A DNA stretch of 64,000 nt, from assembly GCF_017873605.1 (NCBI RefSeq), contig NZ_JAGGKI010000008.1, forward strand, positions 124,001-188,000, in the 5' to 3' direction. The translations under genes were made by a program, and so were the position numbers. Under the pieces are notes generated by a model. It did no database searches. It had not been told where the DNA came from and saw only the letters and a list, made by a program, of their open reading frames with translations. The number at the start of each line of letters is the position of its first letter. The stretch's first letter is position 1. Positions 1-8,650 of this stretch are shown here, piece after piece. Source of the DNA: Paenibacillus lactis. GTDB lineage: Bacteria; Bacillota; Bacilli; Paenibacillales; Paenibacillaceae.

Positions 1-81
1 TGGCATTAGGGATGATGATGTTGCTGCTTGTGACAGCCAACGCGAGATGTTCCCTTAGGAGAGGTCAAGCGTTTGCCCATA

Positions 82-873
82 TTACCGGCGGCCCGCTCTT
101 CTGCGGAATGACCACATGCCCCATAGCAATGAGACGAGCAAAATGAGCAAGCACCACCCGATTGCCCATCCGATAAACTCGCGTATCGAAGCTCCCATCA
201 GCAATCCGCGAAGGGACTCGATCACCGGCGTAATGGGCTGGTTGCTTGCAATCCACTGCAGCCATTCCGGCATCGTATCCGTCTTGACGAAGGCGCTGGA
301 AAGGTAAGGCAGAAAGAGCAGGGCGAACCCGTAGCTCCCCGCTGCGGCAGGGCTGCCGGCGACCATGCCGATCGCCGCAAACAGCCAGGTGAAGGCGAGG
401 ATGAACAAGGCGATAAGGGCTACCGCGAATACCCAATCGAGTATGCCGGCAGTAGGCTTGAAGCCGACGAGCAAGGCAACCGCGAGCACAACGCCGGTTG
501 CCAGCAGATTGCGGGCCAGACTAGCGACGACGTGTCCGGTAATGACACTAACGCTGCGAATCGGCATCGTCCGGAACCGGTCGATAATGCCGTTCGTCAT
601 ATCTTGCGCGACGTCGACGGCCACCGAGGAGGAGCCGAAGCCCGCGCATAACAGAATAATTCCGGGCACGACGTAGTTTACGTAATCGCCGCTGGAATCG
701 ATCGCTCCGCCGAATACGTACGTGAACAGCAGCATCAAGAGCACCGGCAGCAGAATCGCCATCAGCATCGCATCCGCATTGCGGAGGCTGTGGCGGAGGC
801 TGCGTCCGATAAAGACGCTTTGGGTAACGGCAAGCGATGTTTTCTTTGCGGTGTGAACAGGTTTGACAATCAT
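82..873 (-). CDS. ABC-2 type transporter permease (DrrB-like)
   Basis: 263-residue polytopic membrane protein with about six hydrophobic segments and a basic C-terminus (RRRAGRR), as expected for the permease half of an ABC-2 exporter. Its start overlaps the stop of the upstream ATPase gene by four bases (ATGA), so the two are translationally coupled and form one exporter. The family includes DrrB-type drug and lipid exporters. The substrate cannot be read from sequence. The gene is complete; the 81 bases beyond it to the window edge show nothing assignable. Confidence 0.9.
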   Translation of the reverse strand: MIVKPVHTAKKTSLAVTQSVFIGRSLRHSLRNADAMLMAILLPVLLMLLFTYVFGGAIDSSGDYVNYVVPGIILLCAGFGSSSVAVDVAQDMTNGIIDRFRTMPIRSVSVITGHVVASLARNLLATGVVLAVALLVGFKPTAGILDWVFAVALIALFILAFTWLFAAIGMVAGSPAAAGSYGFALLFLPYLSSAFVKTDTMPEWLQWIASNQPITPVIESLRGLLMGASIREFIGWAIGWCLLILLVSLLWGMWSFRRRAGRR

Positions 874-1754
874 ACGATCTCCTCCATTTTCTTTTCAGTC
901 AGCGCGATGAATACTTCATCCATGTTCGGCCTGTGGATGCCGACCCGCGTTTCCGTCGGAAGCTGGCGCATAAGCTCCTGAAGCGTGTTTGCAACATCCC
1001 CTATAGATCCGCTCGTGGGAATGCGATGAATGACCTCATCCTCCGCGTTCCGCAGCTCCAGTACCTCGCCCCCGACCCGGGATTTTAGCTCCTCCGGACT
1101 TCCTTCCGCCACGATATGCCCCCCATCAAGCACCGCAATCCGGTCGGCAAGCTGATCCGCTTCCTCCAGATATTGCGTAGTGAGGACAATCGTGATGCCT
1201 TGGCTTTTCAGCTGCAAAATCATATCCCACAGCGCGCGTCGGCTTCGGGTATCAAGCCCGGTCGTCGGTTCATCCAGGAACAGAACGGGTTTTGGCACGA
1301 CGAGACTGATCGCCAGATCCAGGCGCCTTTTCATGCCGCCGGAAAAGGTGCCTGCGCGCTTGGATCGTGCCGATGCCAGATCAAAGTAAGCCAGCAGCTC
1401 CGTGCTTCGAATGCGGGCCTCTGCTCCCGTGAGTCCGGACAGCCTGCATATCATCCGAAGATTTTCTTCGGCGGTCAACACTTCGTCCACGGCGGCGAAT
1501 TGACCGGTAAGACTGATCGATTGCTGTACCTTCTGGCGCTCCCGGCTCACATCGTACCCGTTAATTAGCAAGGTCCCCGCATCAGGAGTGACCAAGGTTG
1601 ACATGATGTTGACCAAGGTGGTTTTACCGGCCCCATTGGGACCGAGCAGGGCCAACACACTGCCCTCCGGCACTTTCAGATCGATTCCGTCCAGCACCTG
1701 CTGGCTGCCGAACCGTTTGTACAGTCCTTGAATTTCCACGGCATATTTCCGCAT
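870..1754 (-). CDS. ABC transporter ATP-binding protein (DrrA-like)
   Basis: 294-residue nucleotide-binding subunit. Walker A GPNGAGKTT lies at residues 38-46, the signature FSGGMKRRL near residue 138, and Walker B with LDEPTTGL follows. About 70 residues after the ABC core resemble the C-terminal extension (DUF4162) of daunorubicin-resistance ATPases. It powers the permease encoded just downstream with a 4-base overlap. Probably regulated from the palindromes at 1785-1828; no TetR gene lies next to it in the window. Drug export is an inference from family. Confidence 0.92.
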   Translation of the reverse strand: MRKYAVEIQGLYKRFGSQQVLDGIDLKVPEGSVLALLGPNGAGKTTLVNIMSTLVTPDAGTLLINGYDVSRERQKVQQSISLTGQFAAVDEVLTAEENLRMICRLSGLTGAEARIRSTELLAYFDLASARSKRAGTFSGGMKRRLDLAISLVVPKPVLFLDEPTTGLDTRSRRALWDMILQLKSQGITIVLTTQYLEEADQLADRIAVLDGGHIVAEGSPEELKSRVGGEVLELRNAEDEVIHRIPTSGSIGDVANTLQELMRQLPTETRVGIHRPNMDEVFIALTEKKMEEIV

Positions 1755-1784
1755 GATCGACGCTCCTTTATTAATTGTGTATAT

Positions 1785-1828
1785 AATAAACAGTTTATTT
1801 CTTAATCAGTATATTATATAAACAGTTT
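1785..1828 (-). promoter_or_regulatory. Two AAACAGTTT-type palindromes upstream of the DrrAB-like operon
   Basis: Positions 1785-1799 form a perfect 15-base palindrome (AATAAAC-A-GTTTATT). A shorter copy of the same core (AAAC-A-GTTT) sits at 1820-1828, with centres 32 bases apart, about three helical turns. They lie in an AT-rich stretch 30-75 bases upstream of the ATPase start, where a promoter is expected. Paired repeats on one face of the helix suggest a repressor of the TetR or MarR type. No cognate regulator is adjacent. Confidence 0.5.
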
Positions 1829-2039
1829 TATTTCAATATGATTTTTTTCGTTGGCGAGAGGTCCTATAGAGACAGGTATAAAGGAGGGGGCGATGAAGCC
1901 TCTTGATGAGATCATGCCGGTAATCCTGAGTTTCATTTTGGACGGAGGTTATTATTCTGTTCGTTCGAATTGAAGGCCCTGTATCAAGAAAATAACCAGC
2001 TTTGTTGCAAGGGCGATTAAAGGGGAGAGGAGCTGATAA

Positions 2040-2086
2040 AGGCAAGAAGCCTCCGCAAGGATGCAATGTACACATCCAGCGGAGGC
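2040..2086 (-). terminator. Rho-independent terminator of the first fucosidase gene
   Basis: An 8-bp GC-rich stem (GCCTCCGC 2049-2056 with GCGGAGGC 2079-2086) has an inner GGATG/CATCC pairing. On the minus strand it is followed by a T-rich tract. It lies 28 bases after the fucosidase stop. The rest of 1829-2048 shows no supported gene. Confidence 0.7.
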
Positions 2087-2113
2087 TCAATCATGCTTGC
2101 CTGCAGTATGTTG

Positions 2114-3463
2114 TTATGACGGGTCTGCCCCGTCCTCAAGCTCAAGCTCGATGACGGTATTGCGTTTGTCCGGGAGCGGGAAGGTGAAGTGCTCCGGACG
2201 GGCAAAGCTGACGAATGCATCCTCGGTGAATTCGGCTGCACTCCACGGGCGGCCGAGCAGCAGCTCGTAGCCGTCAGCCAGAAGCCGGGCTTTCTTGACC
2301 TTGCCCGCCAAGCCGACGAGATTGATGGGCCCGATCGGCTCCTCGAAGACGTGGGCATACAGCTTGTTGCCTTTTTGGGTATACCGTCCCCATTCCGGCT
2401 TCGGAAATTCGGCGGCTGCGCATCCGTAAATGCTGTCGCTGTTGCGGCTCATCCAATCGCCGATTTCCGCGAGCACATCAAGGCTTTCCTTCGGAATGAC
2501 GCCTTTGGCGTCCGGCCCGACATTAAGCAGCATGTTGCCGTTTTTGCTGACGCATTCCACCAGCTTGCGGATGATCGTGGTCGCCGATTTGTAGTTGCGG
2601 TCAGCGGCCGCATATCCCCAGTTATTGTTCAGCGTAATGCATGCCTCCCAAGGAATGGGTGCGCCCGTTACATCGACAACGCCATGCGGAGGGATGATCT
2701 GCTCGGGGGAAGCGAAGTCCCCGCTGTATATGGACGGCTCGGTCGTATAGATGCTTCCGCCGCTCTCGCCGCTGCCCTCCAGCCGATTATCGATCAGGAT
2801 ATGCGGCTGAAGCCCGCGGATCATCTTCATGAGCTCGGTAGCACGCCATACTTCGCCGCGCATATTGTCATATGAGAAGTCGAACCACATAATATCCAGT
2901 TTGCCGTAATCGGTCAGCAGCTCGCGGATCTGCCCGTGCATGTAGTCCAAATAGCGGTCAAAGTTGTTCGGATCCCGCTTAAAGGCTTCGTTTCCTCTCA
3001 TCGGATGAATCCGGTCTCCGAAGGCGGGATAGTCCTCATGATACCAATCGATCAGCGAATAATAGAGCCCGACCTTAAGCCCTTCTTCCCGGAAAGCTTC
3101 CAGGAACTCTCTCACGAGATCCCGGCCGGCTTTGGTATTGGTTGCTTTATATTCGGTCAGCTTGCTGTCGAACAAGCAGAAGCCGTCATGGTGCTTGGCG
3201 GTCAGCACCGCATACTTCATGCCGGCTTTTTTGGCCGCCTTGGCCCATTCGCGAGGATTATAATCGACGGGGTCGAATTCATCAAAATAGGTCTGATACT
3301 GCTCGATGCTCATCTGTTCCGTGCTCCGGAGCCATTCGCCTCTAGCCGGGATCGAATAGAGTCCCCAATGGATAAACATGCCGAAGCGGTCGTTCTGGAA
3401 CCAACGTACGCGTTCATTTCGTTCGAGGATGACTTGATTTTGCGAAGCGGTAGTTGTCGTCAT
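2114..3463 (-). CDS. Alpha-L-fucosidase, GH29
   Basis: 449-residue glycoside hydrolase that would release alpha-linked L-fucose with retention of configuration. Family landmarks: FGMFIHWG at residues 27-34, AKHHDGF at 89-95, and the DIMWFDFSY block at 190-198 where D195 is the candidate nucleophile. There is no signal peptide, so it is predicted cytoplasmic and would act on imported oligosaccharides. The start has an upstream AAAGG site. It is divergent from a cupin-AraC regulator across a 119-bp intergenic region, which suggests that regulator controls it. A terminator follows. This GH29 lacks the extra C-terminal module found in the second GH29 of the window. Confidence 0.92.
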   Translation of the reverse strand: MTTTTASQNQVILERNERVRWFQNDRFGMFIHWGLYSIPARGEWLRSTEQMSIEQYQTYFDEFDPVDYNPREWAKAAKKAGMKYAVLTAKHHDGFCLFDSKLTEYKATNTKAGRDLVREFLEAFREEGLKVGLYYSLIDWYHEDYPAFGDRIHPMRGNEAFKRDPNNFDRYLDYMHGQIRELLTDYGKLDIMWFDFSYDNMRGEVWRATELMKMIRGLQPHILIDNRLEGSGESGGSIYTTEPSIYSGDFASPEQIIPPHGVVDVTGAPIPWEACITLNNNWGYAAADRNYKSATTIIRKLVECVSKNGNMLLNVGPDAKGVIPKESLDVLAEIGDWMSRNSDSIYGCAAAEFPKPEWGRYTQKGNKLYAHVFEEPIGPINLVGLAGKVKKARLLADGYELLLGRPWSAAEFTEDAFVSFARPEHFTFPLPDKRNTVIELELEDGADPS

Positions 3464-3504
3464 AGGATCAACCTTTCGGTACTAGGATTTGTCGGGTTTG
3501 ATTT

Positions 3505-3561
3505 TAACAAGAATATGTTAGTATGAATAGATAATTACTTAACTCTGACGGGTATTATAAT
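3505..3561 (+). promoter_or_regulatory. Fucosidase/AraC divergent control region
   Basis: The intergenic DNA holds a TAACA-N6-TGTTA inverted repeat (3505-3520) and a consensus -10 TATAAT at 3556-3561, which precedes the AraC start by 21 bases. No good -35 box is visible (TTACTT at 3535-3540 is the nearest, spacing 15), which fits activator-dependent expression. Confidence 0.4.
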
Positions 3562-3582
3562 AACTTTGAAGGAACATGGAAG

Positions 3583-4410
3583 ATGAAGAGTGAACGAAGC
3601 GAGCAAGAAGCGATTCAGCAGATGCTCTTAAACATGCAGGTTCAAATTTTGGAAGCGAAGAAGACGCAATGCTGGCCGGAGTGGAGAGAGCTGGATTACA
3701 CCGTGTCCTATAATAAGCTCTATTTCATCCTGGAAGGGGAGGGCTGGGTGAAAATCGGAAAGGAGGAGCTGTATCCGAAGCCCGGCCAATTGATTCTGAT
3801 GCCGGCCCGGACGAAGCAATCCTATTCCACCATCAGCGACCGGCCGTTTCTGAAATACTGGTGCCATTTCTCGGCCGCCGTAGGCGATGCGGATGTGTTC
3901 TCATGGCTGGATGTTCCTAGGTGCTACGATCTGGAACAGCCGCTGGAGATGTCGCATTTGTTTCAAGAGCTGGTGGATGCCCATCATACCGAAACCGTTG
4001 CCGCCCGCTTGAAGGAGAAATCGGTTATGCTGGACATCCTCTCCAGGGTGTTCTCCGATCAGGAGCCGCAGATTCATTCGCACCGGACCGGGGACATGGA
4101 ACGTCTTAATAAGGTGCAGCAGTATGTTAAAGATCATCTGCACGAGGAGATCACGCTGGAACAGATGGCGGGAACCTTGCACTTGCATCCGAATTACTTT
4201 ATTAAATACTTCAAGCGCCATTTCGGGATCACGCCTCAAAAATATCTAAGCGTCAAACGGATGGAGCGCGCTAAGCTGCTGCTGCGGACAACAAGCCTCA
4301 GCATCAAGGAAATCGCCGATGCGACCGGCTTCGAGTCGGCGAATTATTTCTCGAAAACATTCCGTAAAGAGGTGGGCTACAGCCCTTCGGAATATCGAAA
4401 CAATATCTGA
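3583..4410 (+). CDS. AraC-family regulator with N-terminal cupin sensor domain
   Basis: 275 residues. The first ~140 form a cupin-like sugar-sensing domain (segment with EGEGWVKIGKEELYPKPGQ, then LMPARTKQSY). The last ~100 carry the two helix-turn-helix motifs of AraC/XylS proteins, ending in the typical GFESANYFSKTFRKEVGYSP block. GAAGGAA lies upstream of the ATG. It is transcribed away from the fucosidase gene and most likely activates it in response to a fucose-containing ligand (inference from position). A terminator follows. Confidence 0.9.
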   Translation: MKSERSEQEAIQQMLLNMQVQILEAKKTQCWPEWRELDYTVSYNKLYFILEGEGWVKIGKEELYPKPGQLILMPARTKQSYSTISDRPFLKYWCHFSAAVGDADVFSWLDVPRCYDLEQPLEMSHLFQELVDAHHTETVAARLKEKSVMLDILSRVFSDQEPQIHSHRTGDMERLNKVQQYVKDHLHEEITLEQMAGTLHLHPNYFIKYFKRHFGITPQKYLSVKRMERAKLLLRTTSLSIKEIADATGFESANYFSKTFRKEVGYSPSEYRNNI

Positions 4411-4459
4411 GCGTCCATGGCAGCGGCGACGAACGGCTGCCGGGCAGGCAATACAAACT

Positions 4460-4498
4460 AGGCCAATCGGAACGTACTCCGATTGACCTTGTTTTTTT
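4460..4498 (+). terminator. Rho-independent terminator after the cupin-AraC gene
   Basis: Stem CAATCGGA (4464-4471) pairs with TCCGATTG (4478-4485), extended by AGG/CCT, and is followed by seven T residues at 4492-4498. Confidence 0.85.
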
Positions 4499-4526
4499 GC
4501 GTCACGTTCATCTGATCAGGGGATGC

Positions 4527-4829
4527 CTACAGCCCTTTGCCGCCCAGCGGTTTTAGCTTCAGGGGCTCCGCGCCGGCGATCAGCTTGCGGCCGCGTTGCA
4601 GCAGCTCCGATGTGTCCGCTCCCTGAAGGGAAGCGGCATGTGCCTCGGCGCTGCTCCATAATTCCGTGACCCATACCGCATTCGGATCGCTGTCCGAAAC
4701 ATTGACGATGTACAGCTCGCAGTCCGCATTATCGCTCAGCATGTCCGCAGCCTCAAGCAAAATGCCTGCCAGCTCGTCGCGCTTGCCCGGATGGGCAATT
4801 AATTTTCCGTACATGGCGAATTTTTCCAT
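4527..4829 (-). CDS. Antibiotic biosynthesis monooxygenase (ABM) domain protein
   Basis: About 100 residues with the dimeric alpha/beta-barrel pattern of ABM or YgiN-like quinol monooxygenases: an N-terminal strand (FAMYGKLIAHPGKRDEL), a central CELYIVNVS strand and the V-T-E-L-W strand. Such proteins oxidise small aromatic or quinone substrates without cofactor. An upstream GTG overlaps the stop of the WYL regulator gene, but the ATG at 4829 has GAGGAG eight bases before it and is preferred. It is the second gene of a regulator-enzyme operon. The substrate is unknown. Confidence 0.8.
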   Translation of the reverse strand: MEKFAMYGKLIAHPGKRDELAGILLEAADMLSDNADCELYIVNVSDSDPNAVWVTELWSSAEAHAASLQGADTSELLQRGRKLIAGAEPLKLKPLGGKGL

Positions 4830-4834
4830 GGGTA

Positions 4835-5827
4835 TCACTCCTCGTATGTCTTCATTTCAGTCAACAATGCCTCGTAATGCCGGGCCATGCCGCCCGCAAC
4901 CTCCCACAGCCGCATGATCAGAGATCTCGGCTCGAGAACGGTCAGGGCTTTGCCATAAGGGAGCAGGAAGTAGGGGACATACGACATCAGGGAATCGGCG
5001 GCCAGCCGGAAATGAGCTTCTTCAGGCAGGCGCTTGACCAGGGTGTGCCCGAACAGCCAGTGCTGGCACAATTCGTTCAGCGTAAACTCATGGCCCCGGA
5101 TGATGACGTATTCCAAGTTCTCCGCATTGCCGGTATCCGGAATCAAACCGCCGAGCAGTACATCCTTGGCCGAGAAGTTATCCGGCCGCTCAAAACGATG
5201 ATCGGTCAGCTCCAGCCCGGACATGCGATCGACGCGGAAGCTTCGTACCTCCTGGCGTAATCGGCAAAAACCGGCGGCATACCAATGGCCCTTCCAATGG
5301 ACGATGCTGTACGGGTCGAATTCCCGGACAGATGCGTCTTGCCCCCTTCCCTTGGAGTACGTCATCTTCAGCGTGATGCCATGTGCCGACGCATTCTCCA
5401 GCGTTCGGAGCAGCGACCGGATCTCTTGGCTGACAGGGGGCTGAAGGACAGTGATGCCCCCGCCGTGCAGCTCGATCTGATGAAGCTGCTCCTCGTTCGT
5501 ATAGCGCTTCAGCTTATGGATGGCCCGCTCCAGGGCTTCCGTAAACGGATAACCCGCTTCTCTTGCGAAAATGGAGGCATGCACGAGCGCTTTCTGCTCG
5601 TCCGCATCGAACATGAGCGGGGATTCAGCAAAGGCTCCGAGCAGCCGGTAGCCCCCGTTCGGCCCCGAATCCGCAATGATCGGCGCCCCGCTGGCGCATA
5701 GGGAATCGATGCAGCGATAGACCGTGCGGATATGAATTTCCAGCTCATCAGCGATTTGTTGAGCCGTTATTTTTCTGCCCGATCGAAGCATCCACAGGAT
5801 GGACAGCATATTATCGGCTTTAGCCAT
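4835..5827 (-). CDS. YafY-family HTH/WYL-domain transcriptional regulator
   Basis: About 330 residues. An N-terminal HTH_11 winged helix (QQIADELEIHIRTVYRCIDSL) is followed by a linker and a WYL domain (DPYSIVHWKGHWYAAGF, then SFRVDRMSGLEL), the ligand- or nucleic-acid-sensing module of these regulators. An upstream in-frame ATG at 5854 has no ribosome site, whereas the ATG at 5827 follows AAAGGGG with 10-base spacing, so the shorter start is chosen. It precedes the ABM gene in one operon and probably regulates it. Confidence 0.88.
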   Translation of the reverse strand: MAKADNMLSILWMLRSGRKITAQQIADELEIHIRTVYRCIDSLCASGAPIIADSGPNGGYRLLGAFAESPLMFDADEQKALVHASIFAREAGYPFTEALERAIHKLKRYTNEEQLHQIELHGGGITVLQPPVSQEIRSLLRTLENASAHGITLKMTYSKGRGQDASVREFDPYSIVHWKGHWYAAGFCRLRQEVRSFRVDRMSGLELTDHRFERPDNFSAKDVLLGGLIPDTGNAENLEYVIIRGHEFTLNELCQHWLFGHTLVKRLPEEAHFRLAADSLMSYVPYFLLPYGKALTVLEPRSLIMRLWEVAGGMARHYEALLTEMKTYEE

Positions 5828-6004
5828 CGGTGAACAGCCCCTTTCGCGAATCATGCCGGAAGCCAGTAGAGGCTCTTTTTGGTTTCCGATCCATTAAGGG
5901 GAATGCCGTTCAAGCAGCACAGCTCCGAATTCATGCCCTTAGTGGCCTTTTCATCGGGTACAACATCCTGAACGGCGCTCCCGCTTGTATCGATTGTATC
6001 GTCT

Positions 6005-6499
6005 TTAGACGAGCGGGTCCATGCCCTTGTCGATCCAGGTATCATAGGTCGGACCGTAAAGCTCAGGTATCCGGATGCCTGCCTGCCGCATAAGCACGGT
6101 CATCTGTCCGCGGTGATGGGCTTGATGGACGATGAGGAATTGCAATGACTCTCCGTTTCTCCATGCCTCTCCAGCGATATCATGCGACACGTATAGATCC
6201 TGCTCCGTCCACTGAGACTTCACGGCATCCAAAAAGGCACGGCTTACCCCGCGGTAGCTTTCCAGAATGACGCTCGCGGAATCGGGAATTTGCTGCTCCC
6301 GCGACGGGCCTTCAAAACTCAAACCGAGCATGCTCATATACTGAATCGACATGACCAGATGCCAGGCGAGCTGCCCTACGGAACGGTGCTGTTCCGTGAT
6401 GGACTGCTTCAGCGATTCATCGGTCAAAGCGTTCATTACCCGCTCGGTGATTTGAACCTCTTTGGTCCATAGTTCGCAAAAATCCTCGATATTCAACAT
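6005..6499 (-). CDS. DinB-family metal-binding protein
   Basis: 164-residue four-helix bundle protein. Three conserved histidines expected to bind a divalent metal are visible: H47 in QLAWHLV and H125 plus H128/H129 in VHQAHHRGQ. This is the signature of the DinB/YfiT superfamily, whose members include bacillithiol- or mycothiol-dependent transferases and many proteins of unknown function. GAGG precedes the ATG by 8 bases. It stands alone, upstream of and on the same strand as the WYL regulator gene with a 177-bp gap, so it is probably independent. Confidence 0.85.
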   Translation of the reverse strand: MLNIEDFCELWTKEVQITERVMNALTDESLKQSITEQHRSVGQLAWHLVMSIQYMSMLGLSFEGPSREQQIPDSASVILESYRGVSRAFLDAVKSQWTEQDLYVSHDIAGEAWRNGESLQFLIVHQAHHRGQMTVLMRQAGIRIPELYGPTYDTWIDKGMDPLV

Positions 6500-6632
6500 T
6501 CAACCAACCTCGCTTTTTTAGTGGGTTATCCATAGGGCAAGTATATTCCCGAATCCCTGACAGTTACGGTCAGTGATTCTTTGTTTGCACAGGCAATTCG
6601 GCAAACTGGAAGAATTTCACCGGGAGGATGCG

Positions 6633-6641
6633 TGCTATAAT
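6633..6641 (+). promoter_or_regulatory. Extended -10 promoter of the VOC gene
   Basis: TGCTATAAT is an extended -10 element (TGn plus perfect TATAAT). Transcription would begin near 6648, inside the longest open frame. This supports the downstream ATG at 6673 as the real start. Confidence 0.55.
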
Positions 6642-6672
6642 AACTGTAAAAAAGCGGGAGGGACTCGAAATT

Positions 6673-7035
6673 ATGTCATCAGCAGATATTCAATTTACCG
6701 GAGGCAACAATATTGCACTGAAAATTCCGAAATTCAAATACGAGGAAACCGTAAGGTTTTACCGGGACGTTTTGAAGCTTCCGTATTTGGGGTTCAAGGA
6801 CGAATCCCACGCGTTTAGCCTGGGCCCGAACACGCTCTGGCTCGATTGCAAGGACTCCTATCCTCAGAACGATGTGTGGCTGGAAGTGCAAGCGAATGAT
6901 CCGGAACTTGCGAAGGACTACTTGCGGGAGCAGGGCGTTGATCGGCGGGACGAAGTGGAAATTTACGAAAATTCGAAGGGGTTCTGGATCTCGGATCCGT
7001 GCGGGACGATCCTTCGGGTTAATCCGAAGCCATAG
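6673..7035 (+). CDS. VOC-superfamily (glyoxalase/bleomycin-resistance fold) protein
   Basis: 120 residues with one VOC module: IALKIPKFKYEETVRFYRDVLKLPY at the start, a central SLGPNTLWLDC strand, and the closing GFWISDPCGTILRVNPKP motif. The fold supports glyoxalases, dioxygenases and drug-binding resistance proteins; the substrate is not readable. The ATG at 6673 has GGGAGG ten bases upstream and lies downstream of the extended -10 element. An upstream in-frame ATG at 6628 would lie before the predicted transcript start. Single-gene unit. Confidence 0.82.
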   Translation: MSSADIQFTGGNNIALKIPKFKYEETVRFYRDVLKLPYLGFKDESHAFSLGPNTLWLDCKDSYPQNDVWLEVQANDPELAKDYLREQGVDRRDEVEIYENSKGFWISDPCGTILRVNPKP

Positions 7036-7062
7036 GATCGTAGCGTAGAGAGCGGGGGATTC

Positions 7063-7126
7063 CGAAAAAAACAATAAAAAGCCAAGCGGTCCCGCGACCT
7101 TCCGAAAAGGCCGGGGAAACTTGGCT
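7063..7126 (-). terminator. Rho-independent terminator of the alcohol dehydrogenase gene
   Basis: AGCCAAG (7080-7086) pairs with CTTGGCT (7120-7126) around an inner CCTTCCG/AAAAGG region. On the minus strand the stem runs into a T-rich tract (complement of 7063-7080). The ADH stop is 32 bases upstream on that strand. Confidence 0.8.
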
Positions 7127-7158
7127 GTAACATTTGACATTGGATAGCAGGCTTATGG

Positions 7159-8298
7159 TCAAGGCTTCAGGACCACTTTGGTGCAGTCGTCCTCATGCTC
7201 ATAGAAAATCCGGTAGGCTTCGCTGGCTTTCTCAAGCGGAAAGCGGTGGGAGATAATCTCGGTCGGATCGATCTCCCCGGCCGTGATTTTCTTGAACAGC
7301 TCCGGCATATAGTGTATGACGGGCGCTTGCCCCATCGTGAGCGTGATGTTTCGTTCGAAAATATGACCCAGCGGGAACATATTGTATAAAGATCCGTACA
7401 CGCCGGTAAGCTGTATGGTCCCGAATTTCCGGACCGCTTCGATGGCGATGTCGATGGCGCTCAGCGTGCCGCCCTGGAGCTTCAGCTTTTGGCCGATGGC
7501 CTCCATCGCCGTTTTTTTGCCGTCCATACCGACGCAATCAATGACGATATCGGTACCGCCTTTCGTGATTTCGCGAATATACAAGCCCATATCATCGTAG
7601 TCCTCGAAATTATAGACTTCAGCCTGGTTCATTCGCTTGGCCTTATCCAGACGGTAGGGCACTCGGTCGATGGCAATGACCCGCTTCGCTCCCTTCATCC
7701 AGGCGAACTTCTGGACCATCAGTCCGACAGGCCCGCAGCCCAGCACCGTTACCGTATCACCCGGTTTGACGCCGGCATTTTCAACGCTCCAGTAAGCGGT
7801 GGGCAGCACATCGGAGAGGAGGAGCAGCGCTTCATCCTCAAGCTCGCACGATTCCGGAATGACCAGAGGCATGAAATTCCCGTAAGGCACCCGTAAATAT
7901 TCGGCTTGGCCGCCGGGATAATTCCCGTAGCGCGCGGTGAAGCCGAGGTATCCGCCGGAATGGACATCCGGATTGCCGTTGGACCTGTCGCATTGACTCT
8001 CCATATCGTGATTGCAGTAATAGCAGTGTCCGCATGATACGTTGAACGGAATCACGACCCGGTCCCCTTTTTTGACGCGGGTTACGTTGGAGCCGACTTC
8101 CTCCACGATCCCCATGGGCTCATGCCCGATGACATAATCCTTCGCCGCCGGCATACCCCCTAGATAAATATGAAGATCCGAGCCGCAAATCGCCGTCGAT
8201 GTAATTCGAACGATGATATCGTCCTCGGTTTGGATGGATGGAGCCTCCACCTGCTTCACTTGAATGTCCTTGGCTCCCTGAAACGTAACTGCTCTCAT
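7159..8298 (-). CDS. Zinc-dependent alcohol dehydrogenase (MDR family)
   Basis: 379 residues. Catalytic-zinc ligands appear as C38 (ICGSDLH) and H59-E60 (GHEP). The structural-zinc cysteines C89, C92, C95 and C103 fall in the SCGHCYYCNHDMESQC block. The Rossmann motif is GCGPVGLM. Overall layout resembles glutathione-independent formaldehyde dehydrogenase-like Zn enzymes of Firmicutes; the exact alcohol is unknown. The chosen ATG has GGAGG eight bases upstream; the ATG seven codons earlier has none. Single-gene operon with its own terminator. Confidence 0.88.
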   Translation of the reverse strand: MRAVTFQGAKDIQVKQVEAPSIQTEDDIIVRITSTAICGSDLHIYLGGMPAAKDYVIGHEPMGIVEEVGSNVTRVKKGDRVVIPFNVSCGHCYYCNHDMESQCDRSNGNPDVHSGGYLGFTARYGNYPGGQAEYLRVPYGNFMPLVIPESCELEDEALLLLSDVLPTAYWSVENAGVKPGDTVTVLGCGPVGLMVQKFAWMKGAKRVIAIDRVPYRLDKAKRMNQAEVYNFEDYDDMGLYIREITKGGTDIVIDCVGMDGKKTAMEAIGQKLKLQGGTLSAIDIAIEAVRKFGTIQLTGVYGSLYNMFPLGHIFERNITLTMGQAPVIHYMPELFKKITAGEIDPTEIISHRFPLEKASEAYRIFYEHEDDCTKVVLKP

Positions 8299-8539
8299 CA
8301 AGAATCCCTCCTTAATCAAGATGCACTCGGAAATCTAATACCCGATATGTACATATAGAAACGAACTGCCAAGTCGGCAGGAGATTATTTTGAATCTGCC
8401 TCTGGCCATTATCATGCCCCTGCATGATTGTTCCATACGTGCATATCATGGGGCGGCCTGCACGTTTTGGCTAAAACGTACTGCTTTCGTATACGATACG
8501 ATCGGCATGGGCACCTCATCGGTTTGTAAAAAAGCGGGA

Positions 8540-8578
8540 AAAAACAAAAACACGGATGCCCCGGTGGGACAATCCGTG
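8540..8578 (-). terminator. Rho-independent terminator of the M20 peptidase gene
   Basis: CACGGAT (8551-8557) pairs with ATCCGTG (8572-8578). The minus-strand continuation is T5-G-T6. It lies 73 bases after the peptidase stop. The remaining 8299-8539 interval is ADH upstream DNA with no supported gene. Confidence 0.88.
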
Positions 8579-8650
8579 CTCTTTATGCGTTCGTTCAGAT
8601 GTGTGACTGTGTATAGGATGCTGGCAAAGGCTGGCAAGCATTGCGCATAA

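Noticed and set aside
5851..6045. 64-codon minus-strand frame between the DinB and WYL genes
   Set aside because: Overlaps the DinB gene end, low-complexity composition and no motif.
8390..8650. 86-codon plus-strand frame
   Set aside because: It runs through the terminator hairpin of the M20 peptidase gene and has no ribosome site.
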